Positions 1-6,033 of a DNA stretch of 7,085 nucleotides are shown one piece after another. The stretch covers positions 1-7,085 of the forward strand of contig DATFYM010000007.1 in NCBI GenBank assembly GCA_035315065.1, in the 5' to 3' direction. Origin of the DNA: DATFYM01 sp035315065. Lineage in GTDB: Bacteria > Acidobacteriota > Terriglobia > UBA7540. How positions within the stretch are numbered: position 1 is the stretch's first letter; every line of letters begins with the position of its first letter. The position numbers and the translations under genes are program-made. Under the pieces are notes generated by a model. It was not told the DNA's origin, ran no database searches, and worked only from the letters and a program-made list of their open reading frames with translations.

Positions 1-74
1 GGGGGATCTAAAGATGTCTCTTGTTTCCCAATGCTTCCCATTCTTCTCTGTGCCTCTGGGTTGGAAGCTCTTTT

Positions 75-180
75 GCGATTACGAAGTGAGCAGCGATTAC
101 AGATTGACACGAGCCGCGAGACTTGACACGTTTTAATAAAATCGGTCCGAAAGACCCCCGTTATCTGCCCTTATCTGCCA
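75..180. repeat. Cluster of short direct repeats
   Basis: Three exact short direct repeats lie close together. GCGATTAC occurs at 75-82 and 93-100 (18 bp apart). TTGACACG occurs at 104-111 and 123-130 (19 bp apart). TTATCTGCC occurs at 161-169 and 171-179 (10 bp apart). They could be protein-binding half sites on the same helix face or remnants of dispersed intergenic repeats. No start codon with a ribosome site, and no -10 box at a proper distance from either TTGACA, is visible here, so I do not call a promoter. Function unknown. Confidence 0.5.
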
Positions 181-203
181 CCTTCGTGCCCGTTCGCTGC
201 ACG

Positions 204-252
204 TTTTTGGTAAAAAATGGTAAAAAATGGTAAAATTTGGTACGATTTGGTA
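204..252. repeat. 10-bp A-tract tandem repeat
   Basis: A tandem array with a unit of exactly 10 bp. A partial TTTTTGG is followed by TAAAAAATGG twice (211-220, 221-230), then the diverged units TAAAATTTGG (231-240) and TACGATTTGG (241-250), then TA. A-tracts recurring every 10 bp face the same side of the helix, which is known to give intrinsic curvature. That points to a bent-DNA or protein-binding site rather than coding sequence, but no adjacent gene shows what it would serve. Confidence 0.75.
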
Positions 253-681
253 GCCGGAAAACCGCCTCAAAATCGACTTCCTTTCCTATATCCCCTTTGT
301 TTGCAATACTGGCTTCGCGCCAAGGCCCCGCGAGGGTGGGGGAAATTGGCGATTAACTCCCTCTGTTAATTTTCTCTGATCTACCATAACTATAACCATG
401 AAGCAGCTCAATGGCGGAGTCCCCCGTTCGATGGCGGTCGCCCGGGGCGCCGCCCTACGGACCCGCGCCCCGCGGTCACTTCTGTAGGGACTCCTTCTGT
501 TTCGACTGCACGCATAAGTCTCTCTCTCCTTGTTCCCGGAAATCGCGGCCCCTCTAGCAGACGGCCAATCGGGTCCAGCACGCTGGTGAAACGGCGGCCC
601 CCAGGGACTACGCTCGCCGAGGCTACGAGCTCCCCTGCGCGTCGAAGCTGTCTAGCTTAGGATAGTACAGAGACATGACGG
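253..681. other. Intergenic region without a gene; foldable GC-rich block
   Basis: No reading frame here has both a plausible ribosome site and recognisable protein character. Visible structure: the inverted repeat ATTAAC / GTTAAT (352-357, 365-370, 7-bp spacer); outer arms GGAGTCCC (416-423) and GGGACTCC (487-494) enclosing GC-rich inner hairpins, including CCGCG-ccc-CGCGG (463-475) and arms GGCGG / CCGCC (433-437, 450-454); and a small hairpin AAGCT-gtct-AGCTT (645-658). The block 416-494 could fold as one branched RNA or be a decayed mobile-element end. I cannot assign it to a known RNA family. Confidence 0.4.
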
Positions 682-760
682 CTTAAATGGGTTCGTACCA
701 AAACCCAACCCAAGATCTCTTTTGATATCAATACAATTTGGGTTCGGTCCGATGCAAAAA
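682..760. repeat. 79-bp interspersed repeat, copy A
   Basis: This copy matches 5949-6027 in the same orientation at 75 of 79 positions without gaps; the differences are at 725, 731, 734 and 755. It can form two consecutive hairpins: TGGGTT (688-693) with AACCCA (702-707), then AACCCAA (707-713) with TTGGGTT (738-744). It also contains the odd palindrome TCGGTCCGA (744-752), which occurs once more alone at 142-150. Three of the four differences fall in the 24-nt loop of the second hairpin and the fourth in the A-rich tail, so no stem base differs. It looks like a small non-autonomous palindromic element; no encoded transposase or clear target-site duplication is visible. Confidence 0.85.
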
Positions 761-909
761 ATCGTTGATATTGGTCTGTTCTTCCAATCTTGAACGCCAT
801 GGTTCCCCACGATATTGTCGGCGTTTCGGCTCACGGCCGTTCGCCTTCCGCCGCTTGCCGTCCCAAGAGCCGGAACTGACGATTGAGGAGTTTTGAGCGC
901 TTAGCCAAA

Positions 910-1002
910 CTAATGACGCTCCACCCTTCGTTTCCCCGCAAGGGCCGGACGGCGGTCGGCTCGCAGAGGTGAAAGCGGGCTCCTCGTTACCTCGTTGGAC
1001 AT
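910..1002 (-). other. Small ORF just after a strong promoter (30 codons, doubtful)
   Basis: An ATG at 1002 opens 30 codons ending in TAG at 910. It lies about 5 nt after the start point predicted for the promoter at 1014-1042, so its message would be nearly leaderless. The short basic product, starting MSNEVTRSPLSPLR, resembles nothing I recognise and has no hydrophobic segment. It is recorded because of the promoter; it may be a chance frame on a non-coding or decayed transcript. Confidence 0.2.
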
Positions 1003-1013
1003 CTACAAGATAT

Positions 1014-1042
1014 AGTATAACGCACTTCGATCCTTCTGTCAA
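1014..1042 (-). promoter_or_regulatory. Near-consensus sigma70 promoter pointing left
   Basis: On the minus strand a perfect TTGACA (1037-1042) is separated by 17 bp from TATACT (1014-1019), one mismatch from TATAAT. Transcription would start near 1007 and run towards 682, away from the sigma relic and kinase. No recognisable gene lies downstream. It may drive a non-coding RNA or a lost gene. The opposite strand has a weak overlapping candidate (TTGGAC 995-1000, TATAAC 1016-1021) with a poor 15-bp spacer. Confidence 0.6.
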
Positions 1043-1151
1043 GATCCGTTTCCTTGCCTTGCCAGTCAGGGCTCGCGCGCCTGCAGAGAATTTCCTCGAG
1101 GGCTTACCTGTTCTGATGTAGAATTCCGCCAGTTCACTATGTGGGGAGCCC

Positions 1152-1416
1152 ATGCAGCCCTCAGCCGGGGAGGTAACGCGCCGACTGGTTGAGCTCAGGA
1201 GGGGGAGTCCTGATGCCGAGGCCAAGCGTCCTGCTGGTCTGCAGCCAGCTTCATCGTCTGGCCGCCTCCTACATGAGGCACGAGCGGCCGGACCAGGCTC
1301 GGGTGGCTGAGCTGCGCACGTTCGGAGGGCTGACCGTGGAGGAGACAGCCGAGGTACTTGGCATCTCACCGCCCACGGTGAAGCGCGGATGGCGCGTGGC
1401 GCGACGGTGGTTGTAA
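1152..1416 (+). pseudogene. Broken ECF sigma factor gene (region 2 fragment fused to region 4)
   Basis: From ATG 1152, preceded by GGGGAG (1143-1148), the frame reads MQPSAGEVTRRLVELRRG and on to DAEAK at 1226, the usual N-terminus of the ECF sigma factors (Sig-70_X6 type) common in Acidobacteriota. The homology then continues one frame over as LHRLAASYMRHERPD, so roughly 2 nt are missing, or the equivalent shift occurred, within 1227-1233. At about 1296 the protein jumps directly to VAELRTFGGL and the region-4.2 helix-turn-helix TVEETAEVLGISPPTVKR, ending in TAA 1414-1416. Family members are about 180-200 residues, so roughly 90-100 residues (rest of region 2 and the linker) are deleted in frame, and the C-terminus is also short. 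The frame holding region 4 is open from a TTG at 1189 and could at most give a 75-residue stub with an intact DNA-binding helix. It sits 25 bp before the kinase gene, the usual order for a sigma-kinase pair. Family recognition is firm; loss of function is inferred from the lesions. Confidence 0.85.
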
Positions 1417-1441
1417 GGGGAACTCTTAGGGAAGAGACGGA

Positions 1442-4400
1442 ATGACACCTGAGCATTGGGCGCAACTGAAGGAGGTCTATGACGCTGCCCTGGAGCGGCC
1501 GCCGGAGAAGCGATCGCAGTTCCTGGCCGAGGCCTGCGCGGGAGACGACAGTCTTCGCGGCGAAGCAGAGCGGTTGCTCGCTGAGCACGATCGGACGGGG
1601 GATCTTCTTAGCTCCCCACCGCAGCCCAAGGCAGACGGACCAACCCAAGACTCCCTCCTAATAAGTCCTGCCAGGAGCACTGGCTTCGTTTCCATGAGCG
1701 GCTGGACAATTTCCCACTATCGGATCCGGGAAGAACTGGGCCGTGGAGGCATGGGTGTAGTGTACCGGGCGGAGGACACCAAGCTTGGCCGTAGCGTGGC
1801 GGTCAAGTTCCTGCCCGAAAAGCTTTCCGAGGACCAGCAGGCGCTGCAGCGCTTCCAGCGCGAAGCGCGAGCCGCCTCGGCCCTCAATCACCCCAACATC
1901 TGCACGATTCACGAAATCGATGAGAACGAGGGGCGGCCCTTCATTGTGTTGGAGTTACTGGAAGGGCAAACGCTCAAGCAACGCATCGCCACGAAGCCCC
2001 TAAATACCGGGGAAATGCTCGATCTGGCAATTCAAATCGCCGACGGACTGGAGGCGGCCCACCACAAAGGCATAACCCACCGCGACATCAAGCCCGCAAA
2101 CATTTTCATCACGAATCGAGGTGCGGCGAAGATCCTCGATTTCGGGCTTGCCAAACTGAAAGGAGAGCCGCCACCGTCTGCGGACATAGCTGGCTTGTTC
2201 AGCTCACCAACTGCCGGGACAGAAGGGCCATTGACTACACCCGGTTGGCTGATGGGCACATTGTCTTACATGTCGCCTGAGCAAGCGCGAGGAGATAGCC
2301 TCGACGCACGGACTGATCTGTTCAGCTTCGGTGCAGTACTGTACGAGATGGCTACGGGTCGCCAAGCGTTCTCAGGAAACAGTTCCGCAGTTATTCTCGA
2401 CGCTATCCTCAACCGGATGCCGACCCCACCGTCACAACTGAATCCTTCGTTGCCCCTGGAACTAGAGGAGATCATCAACAGGTGCCTCGAGAAGGATCGC
2501 GAACTGCGCCCGCAAAAGGCTTCCGAGCTGATGGCTGATCTGAAGCACCTCAAGCACCGGCTCGAACTCGGTAGTGCAGGACAGGCAGGCCGAGGGAAGC
2601 ATCTCGTACGAGGGCTCCGTTGGTTGGGACTTGGTGCGTTGGCGATGATGCTTCCGGCAATCGCCGTTTGGTACGCTGGACACCAGCGCGCGTCGCGACC
2701 TCCTCCCGTGCCGCTCCAGATTGCTCCTTCCAGCAACCGCCGCTCCGTAGCTGTGCTGGGCTTCAAGAACCTTTCGGGTCGACCGGAGGAAGCCTGGCTG
2801 TCGACGGCGCTTTCGGAAATGTTTACCACGGAGCTTGCCGCGGGAGAGCAGGTGCGGACCGCCGCCGGTGAGAACGTCGCCCGGATGAAGATCGACCTTC
2901 GGTTGGTCGACGCGGATAGTTACGCCCCAGATACGCTCGCGCGCATACATACTGATCTCGGTGTTGACTATATCGTGCTCGGGTCGTATTTCGACACCGG
3001 GCGTGATTCTGGCGGGCAGGTTCGGGTTGACTTGCGGCTGCAGGACACGCTGACGGGCGGCACTATTAAAACGCTCTCCGTGACCGGAACGGAGTCACAG
3101 CTAGCTGACTTGACTTCTCAGGCGGGCACGGACCTGCGCAAGACGCTGGGCGTGAGCAATGTATCTCCGGCTGCAGAAGACGGTATTCGAGCATCGGTTC
3201 CGTCGAATCCTCAGACCGAACGACTTTATTCCGAGGGGCTGGCCAAGCTCCGGGTCTTTGACGCTCTCGCAGCCTTAGGGTATTTGCAGGCAGCCGTCGC
3301 TGCTGAGCCTGAGTATCCGCTTGCACGCTCCGCATTGGCGGCCGCGTGGTCGGCGCTGGGTTATGACGTTAAGGCCACCGAGGAAGCCCGCAAAGCCTTT
3401 GACCTCTCCGCGAAGCTATCGCGTGAAGAACGGCTCACGGTGGCCGGAGAGTACTACCAAGCGGCCAGGCAATGGGACAAAGCGATTGAGGTTTACGGGA
3501 CGCTGTTCACCCTCCATCCCGACGATCCGGATTATGGGCTTTACATGGCGGATACCGAAACCTCTTCCGGCAGGGGGAAACAAGCGCTGCTGACGGTTGA
3601 AAAGCTAAGGACGTTGCCACTCCCGCAGCGAGAAGACCCGAGAATCGATTTGGCGGAGGCCAAGGCCGCCGAATCGCTTGGTGATTTCCGGCAAGTGGGA
3701 GACGCGGCGGCGGAGGCTCGTCGAAAAGGGACGAAACTCGGGGCTAACCTATTAGTAGGTCGGGCTAGACTTTTGCAGGGTACCGCGCTTTGGAAAATGG
3801 GAGAGCTTAAAGAAGCCCAGTCCGCCGCGGAGGAGGCCCAAAAAATCTTCGCCAGCTCGATGGATCGAAGAGGTGTTGCGGAGGCGCTGCACAACGTAGC
3901 AGAAGTCCTGGCAGACAGGGGCGACCTGGCTGCGGCGCGAAAGACGTTCGGAGAATCACTTGCGACTTGGCGGGAGATCGGGGACAAGAAGGACGCCGCT
4001 CGGACCCTGAACGATATTGGGCTCATACTCTGGCAGCAGACCGACCTTTCTGGTGCTAGGAACATGTTCGAGGAGGCCTTGAGGGGCTCACGCGAAGTCG
4101 GCGATAAGCCAGCCGTCGGGAATATCCTAAACAACCTCGGCAATCTGCTTTACATCCAGGGAGATCTCAGAGGGGCGAAGAAGACGTATGAGCAGGCGCT
4201 GACCACTTTCCAGGCAATTGAAAACAGGGGTGGGGTAGCGCAGGAGCTAGACAACATCGCCCTGGTATCGTTTGATGAGGGCTATCTCGGCCAGGCTGAG
4301 AAACAATACAGCCAGGCGCTAGGGCTGTCACGCGACATCGGCAACAGAAGGCTTGCGGCATTCGCTCTCTTCGGTCTCGGGGAAGTCTCCTACGCGAAAG

Positions 4401-4993
4401 CAGATCTCCCCGCTGCACAAGAGTGGCACCAGCAGGCGCTCAACATCCGGAATGAGCTCGGCGAAAAAGGCAACGCGGCCGAAAGTCGTACTGACTTAGC
4501 GGCGATCTGGTTGGACGAAGGACATACTGCGGAGGCGGCCGCCGCGGCGCAGGGGGCTGCCGAGGAGTTCCGAGCGGAAGAGCAACCTGATGACGAAGCT
4601 TTGGCTGACGCAGTCCTTGCAAGAGCCATGCTGGCACAGAATAGGCCTGTCGAGGCCAGAAAAATCGTCGACCACGCTATGACTTTAGCGGACCAGAGCA
4701 AAAATACCGGCGCGCGTCTCACCGTCGTAGTCGTAGCTGCGCGGGTTCGAGCGGCCTCTACTAGGTCTACTGACGAGTTTGAAGCGACGAGGATTCTGAA
4801 GGCCGCCGTGAAGGAGGCCCAGGAGGAAGGATTTGTCGGCCACCAGTTCGAGGCGCGGCTCGCCTTGGGAGAGATCGAATTGCACTCAGCCACTCCCGCC
4901 GCCGGCCGCGCCGACCTCGCCCTCCTCGAAAGGGAGTCTGCTACGCTGGGATTCAACTCCATCGCGCGCAAGTCTGCCGCGGCCAGGAAATAA
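1442..4993 (+). CDS. Transmembrane Ser/Thr protein kinase with TolB-like domain and C-terminal TPR array
   Basis: A 1183-residue receptor-type Hanks kinase. Residues 1-60 form the helical leader typical of acidobacterial kinases (MTPEHWAQLKEVYDAALE). The kinase domain (about 92-365) has the Gly loop G100-R-G-G-M-G105, the ATP lysine K122, alphaC E141, an HRD loop with D215, K217 and N220, DFG at 233-235, SPE at 278-280 and the helix-F aspartate D292. All catalytic residues are present, so it should be active. The activation segment is long (about 48 residues) and rich in Ser, Thr and Pro. One membrane span lies at about 389-412 behind a basic stretch, putting the kinase inside and the rest outside. 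Residues 434-572 resemble the TolB/FlgO-like N-terminal domain (SVAVLGFKNLSGRPEEAWLS). TPRs follow from about 590, with seven regular 40-residue units at 768-1047. ATG 1442 is used because TAG lies in frame at 1427 and AGGGA sits 9 nt upstream. Substrate and signal are unknown; the neighbouring sigma relic suggests a former ECF sigma target. Confidence 0.95.
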   Translation: MTPEHWAQLKEVYDAALERPPEKRSQFLAEACAGDDSLRGEAERLLAEHDRTGDLLSSPPQPKADGPTQDSLLISPARSTGFVSMSGWTISHYRIREELGRGGMGVVYRAEDTKLGRSVAVKFLPEKLSEDQQALQRFQREARAASALNHPNICTIHEIDENEGRPFIVLELLEGQTLKQRIATKPLNTGEMLDLAIQIADGLEAAHHKGITHRDIKPANIFITNRGAAKILDFGLAKLKGEPPPSADIAGLFSSPTAGTEGPLTTPGWLMGTLSYMSPEQARGDSLDARTDLFSFGAVLYEMATGRQAFSGNSSAVILDAILNRMPTPPSQLNPSLPLELEEIINRCLEKDRELRPQKASELMADLKHLKHRLELGSAGQAGRGKHLVRGLRWLGLGALAMMLPAIAVWYAGHQRASRPPPVPLQIAPSSNRRSVAVLGFKNLSGRPEEAWLSTALSEMFTTELAAGEQVRTAAGENVARMKIDLRLVDADSYAPDTLARIHTDLGVDYIVLGSYFDTGRDSGGQVRVDLRLQDTLTGGTIKTLSVTGTESQLADLTSQAGTDLRKTLGVSNVSPAAEDGIRASVPSNPQTERLYSEGLAKLRVFDALAALGYLQAAVAAEPEYPLARSALAAAWSALGYDVKATEEARKAFDLSAKLSREERLTVAGEYYQAARQWDKAIEVYGTLFTLHPDDPDYGLYMADTETSSGRGKQALLTVEKLRTLPLPQREDPRIDLAEAKAAESLGDFRQVGDAAAEARRKGTKLGANLLVGRARLLQGTALWKMGELKEAQSAAEEAQKIFASSMDRRGVAEALHNVAEVLADRGDLAAARKTFGESLATWREIGDKKDAARTLNDIGLILWQQTDLSGARNMFEEALRGSREVGDKPAVGNILNNLGNLLYIQGDLRGAKKTYEQALTTFQAIENRGGVAQELDNIALVSFDEGYLGQAEKQYSQALGLSRDIGNRRLAAFALFGLGEVSYAKADLPAAQEWHQQALNIRNELGEKGNAAESRTDLAAIWLDEGHTAEAAAAAQGAAEEFRAEEQPDDEALADAVLARAMLAQNRPVEARKIVDHAMTLADQSKNTGARLTVVVVAARVRAASTRSTDEFEATRILKAAVKEAQEEGFVGHQFEARLALGEIELHSATPAAGRADLALLERESATLGFNSIARKSAAARK
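3743..4582 (+). repeat. Seven phased 40-residue TPR units in the kinase
   Basis: Residues 768-1047 of the kinase divide without gaps into seven 40-residue units (120 bp each). Recurrent marks are L..G (LHNVA, LNDIG, LNNLG, LDNIA), G/D-L-A/G-A around position 22 and a closing REIG, REVG, RDIG or NELG. The 40-residue period is that of the extended TPR (TPR_12, kinesin-light-chain-like) rather than the 34-residue form. The units are similar but clearly diverged, so this is an old array rather than a recent expansion. It is predicted to be an extracytoplasmic protein-binding solenoid. Confidence 0.85.
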
Positions 4994-5053
4994 GATGTCC
5001 GCCTTGAGCCCGACGCGGGAAAAGCCAGCCATGGCGTTTCACGCCCCCCGCTT

Positions 5054-5479
5054 CTACTGCGGCGGCTGGCAGAGTGGCCCATACCGGACCATTATTCCCA
5101 CCCCTACGAGAGCCGTAGCCATGAGGGCTAGTGAATTAGGCTCTGGTATTTGGCCTCCCACTGGTTTGTCCGGCGTCGCCACGAGGTTTTTTGTGGGCTC
5201 GTACAGCCAATTGTTCAAGTCTATTGAAGTAGAGCTCAAGGCAAAGTCCGCACCAGGACTCGCAGGCGATTCGACCTCTCCGGCAGTCGGGCTCAGCGCC
5301 ACCACGGATGAGGAGCCGAGACCCAATTGGGCTTCGCCGGATTCGAGCAACCATGTTGCAGATGCAAAGTCGGTCCCTGTGGAACCAAGCGTGTTGATAG
5401 TGCCTGCGCGAGCTGATTCCGCCACGGCCACGGCAAAGTAGAATGCGAGAAGGCTGACATACAGGAAGTTTCTACCCAT
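5054..5479 (-). CDS. Short PEP-CTERM exported protein
   Basis: A 141-residue protein with a Sec signal peptide (R3, hydrophobic core 5-20, likely cleavage after A23-R-A25) and a PEP-CTERM sorting signal near the C-terminus: IPEP at 111-114 followed by a hydrophobic span at about 117-130. Such proteins are exported and processed by an exosortase in Gram-negative, exopolysaccharide-making bacteria. The mature part, about 86 residues, is low in complexity, rich in Ser, Gly and Ala, has no cysteine and matches no enzyme I know. The basic cluster expected after the span is weak: only R132 is present and the tail runs on as YGPLCQPPQ. The ATG at 5479 is chosen over an upstream in-frame ATG at 5560 because GGAGG lies 6 nt before it and the signal peptide starts there. 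It is convergent with the kinase (60 bp between stops), with no strong terminator seen between them. Confidence 0.85.
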   Translation of the reverse strand: MGRNFLYVSLLAFYFAVAVAESARAGTINTLGSTGTDFASATWLLESGEAQLGLGSSSVVALSPTAGEVESPASPGADFALSSTSIDLNNWLYEPTKNLVATPDKPVGGQIPEPNSLALMATALVGVGIMVRYGPLCQPPQ

Positions 5480-5485
5480 GCTCCA

Positions 5486-5490
5486 CCTCC
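5486..5490 (-). promoter_or_regulatory. Ribosome binding site of the PEP-CTERM gene
   Basis: GGAGG on the minus strand, 6 nt before ATG 5479. It decides the start against the in-frame ATG at 5560, which would add 27 residues before the signal peptide. Confidence 0.75.
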
Positions 5491-5554
5491 CAAATCGGCC
5501 TCGGGCAAGAGCATCATGGCCGGCCTCAAGACATGAGCACTCTCCACCGCACGC

Positions 5555-5560
5555 TGTCAA
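5555..5560 (-). promoter_or_regulatory. Possible -35 box upstream of the PEP-CTERM gene
   Basis: A perfect TTGACA on the minus strand about 75 bp before ATG 5479. No good -10 is seen at 16-19 bp (best CTCATG or TCATGT), so a regulator-dependent or non-sigma70 promoter, or chance, are both possible. Just upstream, AGTAT and ATACT (5560-5564, 5576-5580) form an inverted repeat that could be an operator. Confidence 0.25.
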
Positions 5561-5599
5561 GTATCTCTTCTAGTAATACTCCCTGGTCTTTCTTTCGCG

Positions 5600-5790
5600 G
5601 AAGGAGCCCGGGCTTCGCTCGGTGGCTGGCTGACCAGAGCGTAGCTCTGCGGCTTGCAGGAGAATCGAAACCAGGGGTAGCGCGTCCCGCTCTTTCGGAG
5701 CGTCCTATCTGGCGTCCTCATCTGGGGTTGTGGGAGGGGCGGGCGGAGCCTGCCCTGAGCGAAGCGAAGGGACGCCCGCGCTCCCAGGCC
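5600..5790. repeat. Cluster of palindromes and hairpins in the 5480-6033 spacer
   Basis: Four inverted repeats lie close together: AGCCCGGGCT (5605-5614); CAGAGC-gta-GCTCTG (5635-5649); CGCTC-tttcg-GAGCG (5688-5702); and a long imperfect stem, TGGGAG (5731-5736) with CTCCCA (5781-5786) outside and GCGGGCG (5739-5745) with CGCCCGC (5773-5779) inside. The loop of the last, CCCTGAGCGAAGCGAAGGG, resembles from memory a motif dispersed between genes in many soil-bacterial genomes. The region looks like one or more intergenic repetitive elements. I find no credible gene in 5480-6033; 5790-5948 is AT-richer and otherwise featureless. Confidence 0.6.
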
Positions 5791-5948
5791 GACTTGCCGA
5801 TTGCCCACCGAAGAAGCCGTTGGGATGGGAACCTCGCAATCGTCGATATTCGTCCGTCAAAATCGGCAAACCGGGCTAACCCTCCTATTTTTCAATTACT
5901 TGATGGCTTTCCCGCAGAGCATGTCATTTGTTTTCAATAACATAATGC

Positions 5949-6027
5949 CTTAAATGGGTTCGTACCAAAACCCAACCCAAGATCTCTTTTGGTATCAGTA
6001 AAATTTGGGTTCGGTCCGATGAAAAAA
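5949..6027. repeat. 79-bp interspersed repeat, copy B
   Basis: Direct copy of 682-760 (75 of 79 identical) with both hairpins preserved: TGGGTT/AACCCA at 5955-5974 and AACCCAA/TTGGGTT at 5974-6011. It ends 6 bp from the toxin stop codon, so a toxin transcript would run into a T-run (6022-6027 read on the minus strand) and then the hairpins. It might affect 3' end formation, but the order, T-run before hairpin, does not fit an intrinsic terminator for the toxin. Confidence 0.85.
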
Positions 6028-6033
6028 GTCTCG

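Noticed and set aside
398..487. 29-codon ATG frame in the 5' region
   Set aside because: No ribosome site, Arg/Ala-rich product typical of GC-rich noise, and it lies across the foldable block.
728..1648. 306-codon open frame on the minus strand
   Set aside because: It crosses the sigma relic and the kinase N-terminus, both identified by homology on the plus strand, ends within the 79-bp repeat and has no family signature; a GC-driven antisense frame.
2266..2829. 187-codon minus-strand frame inside the kinase
   Set aside because: Antisense to the kinase activation segment, membrane span and TolB-like start; no domain or ribosome site.
4994..5053. Terminator between the convergent kinase and PEP-CTERM genes
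   Set aside because: Only a 4-bp stem (GGCG-tttca-CGCC, 5033-5045) and no T-run on either strand.
4390..5082. 230-codon minus-strand frame overlapping the kinase end and the PEP-CTERM end
   Set aside because: Its composition is that of the antisense of TPR coding DNA (Ala/Ser/Arg-rich). Only its first codons matter, for the alternative PEP-CTERM tail noted separately.
4833..5441. 202-codon plus-strand frame
   Set aside because: It overlaps the kinase 3' end in another frame and runs antisense to the PEP-CTERM gene, which has a signal peptide, sorting signal and ribosome site.
5533..5940. 135-codon plus-strand frame
   Set aside because: It consists of the palindrome cluster read as protein (including ALSEAKG from the dispersed repeat); no start signal.
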